This document shows positions 8,086-12,886 of a DNA stretch of 12,886 bases, in pieces. Under the pieces are notes generated by a model. It saw only the letters and a list, made by a program, of their open reading frames with translations. It was not told where the DNA came from and made no database searches. Made by a program: the position numbers and the translations under genes. The stretch's first letter is position 1. The number at the start of each line of letters is the position of its first letter. This stretch comes from UBA12481 sp012523435 (GTDB lineage: Bacteria > Bacteroidota > Bacteroidia > Bacteroidales > UBA12481). The stretch is taken from NCBI GenBank assembly GCA_028686135.1, contig JAQUCP010000037.1, forward strand, positions 1 through 12,886. The letters are read 5' to 3'.

Positions 8086-8682
8086 TTAAAGCACTTTTTG
8101 AACTTCGCCCTTGATAATCAAGGAATAACGTTGTCCATCATTGAGCCTGACATTAGCTGATTTGGAAAAAACACCACTCACTTTTGCGTCAAATGTGAGT
8201 GACACCGTTCCCGTTTCCCCTGGTTTAATCGGCTCCTTCGTGTAGCTTGGTGCGGTGCAGCCGCAGCTGGCATAAACAGCCGAAATCGTAACCGGAACCT
8301 CGCCATTGTTGGTCAGGGTATAAGTTGCCGTGACCGGTTTGCGATGTTCAACCTCCTTGCCAAAATCGTAGGTGGTCTGATCCCAGGTACAAGTCAACGG
8401 AACCGGATTATTGGCCGGTGGATTAACTGAACTTGTCCTGACAATGGTTGCATTGCCTTGCTGCATCGGGTTCGATTCATTCTGCCCGGTTATCGCCTGC
8501 TTCTTTTCGTTACCTTTGATTTCGAGGGCTTGGGAGGTAGATCTAGTCTCTTCATTGACAACCCCAGTATTGATTTTCTTGTTGTTCAGATCTGTTGCTC
8601 TGACTACTTTCTGACCCATGGCTGGGCTCATTGAGAACATTAGGGCACCGAAAATCGTGAATGATAACAGAATTCTTTTCAT
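8086..8682 (-). CDS. Secreted DUF1573 domain protein
   Basis: This is an exported protein of unknown function with one DUF1573 domain, an Ig-like ASPM/SPD-2/hydin-related fold frequent in Bacteroidota. Seen: a signal peptide (1-23, cut near AMG|QK), a polar low-complexity linker rich in N, Q, T and K (24-95), and then the domain (about 98-196). The domain opens CTWDQTTYDFGKEVEHRKPV, carries the SCGCTAP motif (C140, C142), and ends in TFDAKVSGVFSKSANVRLN and a terminal beta strand. The start was chosen as ATG at 8682 (MKRILLSF). A longer frame from TTG at 8709 would add nine polar residues before the signal peptide, and that TTG is itself part of the -7 promoter element. The gene is divergent from the histidine kinase and ends in a strong terminator, so it is monocistronic. 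Confidence 0.88.
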   Translation of the reverse strand: MKRILLSFTIFGALMFSMSPAMGQKVVRATDLNNKKINTGVVNEETRSTSQALEIKGNEKKQAITGQNESNPMQQGNATIVRTSSVNPPANNPVPLTCTWDQTTYDFGKEVEHRKPVTATYTLTNNGEVPVTISAVYASCGCTAPSYTKEPIKPGETGTVSLTFDAKVSGVFSKSANVRLNDGQRYSLIIKGEVQKVL

Positions 8683-8706
8683 CTCTATTGGGTTTTTGTG
8701 ATGATA

Positions 8707-8714
8707 CAAAGATA
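8707..8714 (-). promoter_or_regulatory. Bacteroidota-type -7 element for the DUF1573 gene
   Basis: The minus strand reads TATCTTTG, an exact TAnnTTTG match, giving a leader of about 18-20 nt before ATG 8682. The -33 position holds no TTG; about 22 bp upstream lies the first GTTAAC box (8737-8742), so the promoter may depend on a bound activator. Confidence 0.6.
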
Positions 8715-8734
8715 GACCATCACCACTGAATGGA

Positions 8735-8774
8735 TAGTTAACCAGTTGGCAATAATTGTTAACGAGTTGTTAAG
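8735..8774. repeat. Triple GTTAAC-type direct repeat, candidate OmpR-family operator
   Basis: Three copies of an 8-base motif lie in the same orientation: TAGTTAAC (8735-8742), TTGTTAAC (8756-8763) and TTGTTAAG (8767-8774), with starts 21 and 11 bp apart. The first two extend to a 12-base repeat, GTTAACCAGTTG (8737-8748) and GTTAACGAGTTG (8758-8769), which differ at one base. Spacings of 11 bp and about twice that put the boxes on one DNA face, as in tandem half-sites bound by OmpR/PhoB-family regulators. The array lies between the DUF1573 and kinase promoters, next to a kinase/OmpR-type regulator pair. That the pair's own regulator binds here is inference. Confidence 0.55.
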
Positions 8775-8782
8775 CATCTTTG
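8756..8782 (+). promoter_or_regulatory. Candidate promoter for the kinase-regulator operon
   Basis: CATCTTTG (8775-8782) is one base from TAnnTTTG and has a TTG (8756-8758) 16 bp upstream, one less than the usual spacing. The spacer is filled by the second and third GTTAA boxes, so a protein bound there would block or reshape polymerase binding. The kinase ATG follows at 8813. Confidence 0.4.
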
Positions 8783-8812
8783 CCCCGAATCCAATAAACC
8801 GGTATCTTCGGG

Positions 8813-10084
8813 ATGATGAACCGGAACGCTGTCAGATTAGTATTGGTCCTCGGAATCTTCTCGATAATCGGGATCATAGCCGTTCAGGCCTACTTTATCC
8901 AAAAAGCTTTCCGCCAGGAGGACCGCGAACTGGATCGCGCTCTTCAAATTGCCTTGCGCTCAGCAGCTCAAAACCTTGCCCGGTATAATGGCATTGATCC
9001 TCCACGGGAGAACCCTGTAATACGCAAAGGTTCAAGTTATTATATTGTTAATGCTAACTCGGAAATTGATCCCCATATTTTGGAGCAATTTCTTATTAGT
9101 GAGTTTAAATCGAGGGGAATCGACCTGGATTTTGAGTATGCAATTTATGATTGCCGGTCGGATAGGATGGAGTATGGCCGACTGGTTAGGTTTGCAGAGG
9201 AATCTAAAATACACTCCCTGGCCGAAGAGTGGCCAAAGCAGGCAGACCTGACGTACTATTTCGGGATCAATTTTCCCGGACGGAATCATGTTTTGCTCAA
9301 TTCATTGAGCATCTGGTATTTCTTTTCTTTTATACTGGTTTTGGTGATTGTCTTCTTCGGATATTCCCAGTGGATCATCCTGCGCCAACGCCGTTATACT
9401 GAAATACAACGTGATTTCATCAATACCATGACTCACGAATTCAAGACTCCGCTGGCCTCTCTGCAAATGTCGGCCGACGTGCTCCAAAACCCGAAAATCA
9501 TCCAGGAACCCGACCGCCTACACCGTTACAGCGAGATCATTAGGAGTCAGGTAGGGCATCTCCTAAAACAGGTTGACCAGGTCCTTGAATCAGGTGGTGT
9601 CGACGAAAAACGGGTACAATTGGATTTACAAAAGGTAGATCTGAAAAATCTGATAAACGAAACCCTCAATCAGCTGTCATCAATATTCCAGTCGGCCCGG
9701 GCCACTGTAACAACCGACCTGCCGGATCAGGAGGTGATCATCAATGCTGACCCTCTTCATCTGACCAATGTATTATTCAATCTGATTGATAACTCCTTGA
9801 AATATTCAGATGGAGAACCCTTTATTCATTTGAGTGTCAGCGTAATAGATGGATATGCCCTGCTTGCTGTTGCAGATCGTGGTCCCGGAATTCCACCAGC
9901 CTCCCGCAAGAGGATTTTCGACCGTTTCTACCGGGTGCCAACGGGTAATGTGCACAATGTTAAGGGTTTTGGTTTAGGGCTTTACTATGTCAAACGCGTG
10001 GCTCGGAGTCATGGCTGGCGCGTTGCCATTGAGAATAATGAAGATCAGGGGACACGGGTTGTGTTAAAGATACCGGCAAAATGA
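8813..10084 (+). CDS. Sensor histidine kinase of a two-component system
   Basis: A membrane sensor kinase that autophosphorylates and passes phosphate to the adjacent regulator. Seen: TM1 (about 8-28), a periplasmic region of about 135 residues (30-164) with no motif I recognise, TM2 (about 166-187), and a short basic linker with no HAMP domain. The HisKA H-box is THEFKTPLAS with phospho-acceptor H208. In the HATPase_c domain the N-box is NLIDNSLKYS (N323, N327), G1 is DRGPGI (355-360), the F-box is IFDRFYR (368-374) and G2 is GFGLGL (385-390). At 423 residues it is complete. Start ATG 8813 is followed directly by a second ATG (8816); either could be used. The stop overlaps the regulator start by 4 bp (ATGA), a sign of translational coupling. 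The layout resembles Bacteroides RprX-type kinases, but the signal is unknown. Confidence 0.94.
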   Translation: MMNRNAVRLVLVLGIFSIIGIIAVQAYFIQKAFRQEDRELDRALQIALRSAAQNLARYNGIDPPRENPVIRKGSSYYIVNANSEIDPHILEQFLISEFKSRGIDLDFEYAIYDCRSDRMEYGRLVRFAEESKIHSLAEEWPKQADLTYYFGINFPGRNHVLLNSLSIWYFFSFILVLVIVFFGYSQWIILRQRRYTEIQRDFINTMTHEFKTPLASLQMSADVLQNPKIIQEPDRLHRYSEIIRSQVGHLLKQVDQVLESGGVDEKRVQLDLQKVDLKNLINETLNQLSSIFQSARATVTTDLPDQEVIINADPLHLTNVLFNLIDNSLKYSDGEPFIHLSVSVIDGYALLAVADRGPGIPPASRKRIFDRFYRVPTGNVHNVKGFGLGLYYVKRVARSHGWRVAIENNEDQGTRVVLKIPAK

Positions 10085-10788
10085 ACACCGAAAAGAGACA
10101 CCCCAGGATTCTCTATGTTGAAGATGATGAAACACTTCAATACATCATCAGGGATAATCTTGAACGTGAGGGTTTTACTGTTGAGCCTGCCTTTGACGGG
10201 GTTAAGGCTTGGGAACTTTTTTCTGCTAACCGTCCTGATATCTGTGTGTTGGATGTCAACCTGCCCAAAATGGACGGGTTTACGCTCGCCCGGAGAATCA
10301 GGGAGAACGATCAGGATATTCCCATCATTTTTGTAACAGCGAAATCTTTGAAAGAGGACAAGCTGGAGGGCCTGATACTTGGAGGGGATGATTATTTGGT
10401 GAAACCGTTTAGCATCGAAGAACTGATCCTGAAAATCAGAGTATTTCTGAAGCGCTCCCGAGTCATGAGCGATGTTATTCAGTCTGACTTGATTTCGTTT
10501 TCCCGATTAACCTTGAACCTTAATACGATGATATTGACAGGTCCCGGAGGAGAGACCAGGTTAACGGCTCGGGAAGCAGAACTATTAGCCTATTTTGTCC
10601 GTAATACAGGAAAGCTGCTTAGCCGCGAACAGCTCCTGGCGAATCTGTGGGGGGGCAATGATTACTTTGCCGGCCGGAGCCTCGATGTTTTCATCTCCCG
10701 CCTGCGCAAATACCTGGCCGCTGATCCTACAATCCGCATCGAAAACCGACACGGGATCGGTTTTATCTTCAAAATGGATATCGGATAA
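10081..10788 (+). CDS. OmpR/PhoB-family response regulator
   Basis: This is the cytoplasmic transcription factor partner of the preceding kinase. Seen: a receiver domain (about 8-125) with acidic pocket D15/D16, phospho-acceptor D58 in VLDVNLPKMDGF, the conserved Thr in FVTAKS (T86) and the Lys in YLVKPF (K108). A winged-helix DNA-binding domain follows (about 135-232), with LTAREAELLAYFVRN, LSREQLLANLWG, the recognition-helix region RSLDVFISRLRKYL and the wing hairpin RIENRHGIGFIF. All key residues are present, and 235 residues is normal for the family. Winged-helix regulators of this class bind tandem direct repeats, which makes the 8735-8774 array upstream of the operon its most likely local target (inference). 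RprY-like by layout; a specific name is not justified. Confidence 0.95.
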   Translation: MNTEKRHPRILYVEDDETLQYIIRDNLEREGFTVEPAFDGVKAWELFSANRPDICVLDVNLPKMDGFTLARRIRENDQDIPIIFVTAKSLKEDKLEGLILGGDDYLVKPFSIEELILKIRVFLKRSRVMSDVIQSDLISFSRLTLNLNTMILTGPGGETRLTAREAELLAYFVRNTGKLLSREQLLANLWGGNDYFAGRSLDVFISRLRKYLAADPTIRIENRHGIGFIFKMDIG

Positions 10789-10872
10789 CCTACCGAAGGT
10801 TTTCGGTCTTGAATACTGATAATTACTATCAAACAGCGTAATTTTACGTGCTAATTCTAAAAACCCTACTCA

Positions 10873-11529
10873 ATGGACCTGACCACACAACATGTCGAAA
10901 TTCACGATGTCTCCCGTGTTATCCTGAAAGATTACGGACAATTATTTATCACCCAGGGCGAGGAGGAGGCTCTCCGTATCGAAGCCAGCGAAGATGTTCT
11001 AAGGACGATCAAAGCTTCTGTTTATGAAGGGGAGCTGACTCTTGACATCGATGCCGGATGGTTTGATAAGACGATGCATTTTCTAGGTGGTGCCTTTGAT
11101 GGGCGAAACTTAAAATATTATCTAACTATCAGGCACCTCGACAGTATTTTTGTCTCTGGGGCGGCCCGCGTGAAGATGTCAGGATTGAAAACAGAATCGG
11201 TGTATGTGACTCTGAAGGGTGCTGGAGAGTTGATAATTAGTAATATAGAAGCTGGTCTAGTGGATGTTGACTTGCCTGGAGCCGGGATTATCAGCCTTTC
11301 AGGGAAAACCGATACCCTCAAAGCACGCCTAAAAGGTGCCGGCAGCCTGGATGCCCCGCAACTCGAGAGCCGCGAGGCCCGGGTGAGCCTCAAAGGGGTG
11401 GGCAAAGCATCGGTATGGGCAAACTATCAGCTTGATGCTCACGTGGATGGTGTGGGAGCCATCGAATATCGTGGCAACCCCGAAGTGAGACAGTCAGTCA
11501 GCGGTCTCGGATCTGTAAATAAGCGATAA
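10873..11529 (+). CDS. DUF2807 (head-GIN) beta-repeat protein lacking a signal peptide
   Basis: DUF2807 proteins (PF10988, labelled putative auto-transporter adhesin, head GIN domain) fold as right-handed beta structures of unknown function and are usually exported in Bacteroidota. Seen: an N-terminal segment with LTIRHLDSIFVSGAARVKMSG, then a ladder of G-A/V/L-G turns (KGAGELIIS, PGAGIISLSG, KGAGSLDAP, KGVGKASVWA, DGVGAIEYRG, SGLGSVNKR), which is diagnostic. Residue 1 is followed by polar DLTTQHVEIHDVS with no hydrophobic stretch, and an in-frame TAA at 10858-10860 rules out an upstream extension beyond four codons. The protein as encoded is therefore probably cytoplasmic, or exported by an unusual route. 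It starts 84 bp after the response regulator on the same strand; a separate promoter is not clear (TAATTTTA at 10839-10846 is only an approximate match). Convergent with the pirin gene. Confidence 0.85.
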   Translation: MDLTTQHVEIHDVSRVILKDYGQLFITQGEEEALRIEASEDVLRTIKASVYEGELTLDIDAGWFDKTMHFLGGAFDGRNLKYYLTIRHLDSIFVSGAARVKMSGLKTESVYVTLKGAGELIISNIEAGLVDVDLPGAGIISLSGKTDTLKARLKGAGSLDAPQLESREARVSLKGVGKASVWANYQLDAHVDGVGAIEYRGNPEVRQSVSGLGSVNKR

Positions 11530-11550
11530 AGAATTGTTTTTCAGGCAATT

Positions 11551-12399
11551 TCAGCCTTTCTGCTGGATAAATCGGCCAGTCTGATAGTCCTCAAACGCCT
11601 GATATAACTCCTCTTTTGTGTTCATCACAATCGGCCCGCGCCATTCAATAGGTTCGCCGAGCGGCTTGCCAGCAATAAGCAAGAAGCGGGCTGGAGAGTC
11701 TCCGGTGCAGATCATGATCTGATCACCATCAACCAACTTGGCCAGAGTTCCAGCTTTAATGGCATGTTCCATCTTCTGATCGAACCAGGATACCCCGTTA
11801 AAGACATAGGTAAATACGGTATGTCCGGGATGAATGTCGATAGTCTGTTGAATTCCGGGGGGCATGGTGATATCTAGGAACAGGGGCTTGACAACAATAT
11901 CTTTCACCGGACCGGTGTACTCCGCAAAGGTTCCGGCAGCAAGCCGGATATGAATCCCCTTCCAGTCGAACTCGGGAATCAGGTGCGCATGGATATCCTG
12001 ATACCTTGGAGCCATCATCTTGTTTGCTGCTGGGAGGTTGACCCATAATTGGAATCCATTCAGAATCCCATCGTATTTTCTTGGCATCTCCTGATGCAGA
12101 ATGCCGCTACCAGCTGTCATCCACTGTATATCGCCCGATTTAATGACACCCTTATTGCCCATACTGTCCTCATGCTCGAATTCTCCTTCCAGCATATAAG
12201 TCACGGTTTCAATGCCCCGATGAGGATGCCAGGGAAAACCGGCGAGATAGTCTTCCGGATTGGCTGATCCGAAATGATCCAACATCAGGAAGGGATCCAA
12301 CCATCCCTTCCGCGGATACCCAAATACCCGCTGTAACTTAACTCCGGCGCCTTCTAACACCGGAGTGCTGGTTAACGTACTTTCAACTTTTCTGATCAT
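11551..12399 (-). CDS. Pirin family cupin protein
   Basis: Pirins are bicupin metalloproteins; several bacterial ones (E. coli YhaK, YhhW) show quercetin 2,3-dioxygenase activity in vitro, and others act as redox-sensing or enzyme-modulating partners, so the cellular role is uncertain. Seen: the N-terminal cupin signature FPWHPHRGIETVTYMLEG and the second motif DIQWMTAGSGILHQEMP. These supply the full metal-binding set H58, H60, H102 and E104. A C-terminal cupin barrel (about 170-270) lacks the metal motif, as usual. At 282 residues it is complete. It has no signal peptide and should be cytoplasmic. It is monocistronic by context: convergent with DUF2807 (21 bp apart) and divergent from the symporter gene, with a candidate promoter at 12424-12454. 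Confidence 0.94.
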   Translation of the reverse strand: MIRKVESTLTSTPVLEGAGVKLQRVFGYPRKGWLDPFLMLDHFGSANPEDYLAGFPWHPHRGIETVTYMLEGEFEHEDSMGNKGVIKSGDIQWMTAGSGILHQEMPRKYDGILNGFQLWVNLPAANKMMAPRYQDIHAHLIPEFDWKGIHIRLAAGTFAEYTGPVKDIVVKPLFLDITMPPGIQQTIDIHPGHTVFTYVFNGVSWFDQKMEHAIKAGTLAKLVDGDQIMICTGDSPARFLLIAGKPLGEPIEWRGPIVMNTKEELYQAFEDYQTGRFIQQKG

Positions 12400-12423
12400 G
12401 GCTCAGGGGGTTAAAACTTTCAC

Positions 12424-12454
12424 TTAAGATAGGAAAAATGTTGTACAATAGCAA
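12424..12454 (-). promoter_or_regulatory. Candidate promoter for the pirin gene
   Basis: On the minus strand TTG (12454-12452) is separated by 20 bp from TATCTTAA (12431-12424), a partial match to TAnnTTTG. Start ATG 12399 lies 24 bp downstream. The TTG is half of the palindrome CAATTG (12452-12457). Its other half is a TTG on the plus strand, 22 bp before TAATTTG (12480-12486), a weak candidate promoter for the symporter gene, so the two promoters may sit back to back. Confidence 0.4.
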
Positions 12455-12512
12455 TTGGGTGAAATTCAACTCTGTTTACTAATTTGTCAGGCCTTAAACA
12501 AACCGCAAAACA

Positions 12513-12886
12513 TTGAAGACCATTGATGAATCTACAAAACAACGGTTCACTAGTCGCATAGGGCTGTTGCTGAGTGCGTTAGGGGTTGCTGTCGGGACTG
12601 GTAATATCTGGCGATTTCCCCGTATCGCGGCCCAAGAGGGGGGCGAATCGGGCTCGGGAGCTTTCCTGATAGCCTGGGCTGTCTTTCTTTTCATGTGGAG
12701 CATCCCGCTGATCATCGCCGAATATTCCCTCGGAAGGAAACACCGGATGGGAGTGATCGGAGTGTTCACCAAAGCTATGGGGAAGAAATTTGGCTGGGTG
12801 GGGGCTTTTGTCGCTTTTGTGACCATAGCCATTGCCGGATATTATGCCGTCATTGTGGGATGGACTATTTACTATCTCTTTAAGAC
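12513..12886 (+). CDS. Neurotransmitter:sodium symporter (NSS/SNF family), N-terminal fragment
   Basis: NSS carriers couple sodium entry to uptake of amino acids or related small molecules across the inner membrane (LeuT is the structural model). The frame is open from 12498 to the window end and is read for 124 codons from TTG. Seen: TM1 with LLLSALGVAVGTGNIWRFPR, the family signature whose unwound middle forms the sodium and substrate site. TM2 is GAFLIAWAVFLFMWSIPLIIAEYSLGRK, followed by a short loop and TM3 (about residues 96-122, GWVGAFVAF...YYLFK). The loop between TM1 and TM2 reads AAQEGGESGSGAF, slightly longer than the common NGGGAF. There is no ATG before TM2 and an in-frame TAA stands at 12495-12497, so TTG at 12513 (MKTIDESTKQRF) is the only usual-type start. 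The C-terminal three quarters are outside the window. Confidence 0.88.
   Translation, partial: MKTIDESTKQRFTSRIGLLLSALGVAVGTGNIWRFPRIAAQEGGESGSGAFLIAWAVFLFMWSIPLIIAEYSLGRKHRMGVIGVFTKAMGKKFGWVGAFVAFVTIAIAGYYAVIVGWTIYYLFK

Noticed and set aside
10560..10565. Extra GTTAAC sites at 10560-10565 (in the regulator) and 12371-12376 (in pirin) as further operator boxes
   Set aside because: Single copies inside coding sequence without 11- or 21-bp partners; a 6-base site is expected a few times by chance in a window this size.
10792..10814. ACCGAA-GGTT-TTCGGT hairpin just after the response regulator stop
   Set aside because: A 6-bp stem with no following T tract (CTTGAAT); it may be chance, and read-through into DUF2807 cannot be judged from it.
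11530..11550. AATTG/CAATT inverted repeat between DUF2807 and pirin as a bidirectional terminator
   Set aside because: Stem of 5 A/T-rich pairs and a loop of about 9 bases; not distinguishable from chance in a 21-bp gap.
12494..12832. 112-codon reverse open frame at the right end
   Set aside because: It is antisense to the NSS TM1-TM3 coding stretch, whose signature GTGNIWRFP makes the forward frame the real one.
1..12886. Mobile element, CRISPR array, defence system, toxin-antitoxin pair or biosynthetic gene cluster
   Set aside because: No transposase, integrase, regular spacer-repeat array, nuclease pair or assembly-line enzyme is visible; each long gene maps to an envelope, regulatory or housekeeping family, apart from the one unrecognised lipoprotein.

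Overview
The window reads as a chromosomal segment from a member of the Bacteroidota, probably an environmental lineage. Several things point that way. TAnnTTTG-type -7 promoter elements sit upstream of several genes and Shine-Dalgarno sequences are mostly weak. The protein families also fit: a FISUMP-type domain end, a PqqL-like M16 peptidase, a GH92 glycosidase, a DUF1573 protein, a DUF2807 head-GIN protein and a two-component pair with the H-box THEFKTPLAS. No rRNA, tRNA, CRISPR array, insertion sequence, integrase or phage gene is visible, and nothing in base or codon use looks strongly foreign.

Layout. Positions 1-165 are the end of a FISUMP-domain protein, closed by a small hairpin. A rightward pair follows: a secreted M16 zinc peptidase (239-3046) and, 28 bp later, a lipoprotein of unrecognised family (3075-4955) carrying a plausible Cys-His-Asp triad. 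A leftward group faces it: GH92 glycosidase (4975-7206), YhhN/TMEM86 lysoplasmalogenase-like membrane protein (7315-7986), and a DUF1573 secreted protein (8086-8682) that ends in a strong intrinsic terminator. Each leftward gene has its own candidate promoter.

A divergent control region at about 8683-8812 separates DUF1573 from a rightward histidine kinase (8813-10084) and its OmpR-family regulator (10081-10788, ATGA overlap). Between the two promoters lie three copies of a GTTAAC/GTTAAG motif spaced 21 and 11 bp, the geometry expected for tandem OmpR/PhoB-family half-sites. The simplest reading is an autoregulated two-component locus that may also control the DUF1573 gene. A DUF2807 protein (10873-11529), unusual in lacking any signal peptide, follows on the same strand. 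A leftward pirin (11551-12399) and the start of a rightward neurotransmitter:sodium symporter gene (from a TTG codon at 12513, running off the end) complete the window.

Functionally the segment is mostly cell envelope: proteolysis, glycan trimming, ether-lipid metabolism, exported proteins of unknown role and a membrane sensor. No obviously new multi-gene system is present. The best leads are the triad-bearing lipoprotein linked to the M16 peptidase, the repeat array in the divergent promoter, and the sequence-divergent GH92 enzyme that lacks SusC/SusD neighbours.
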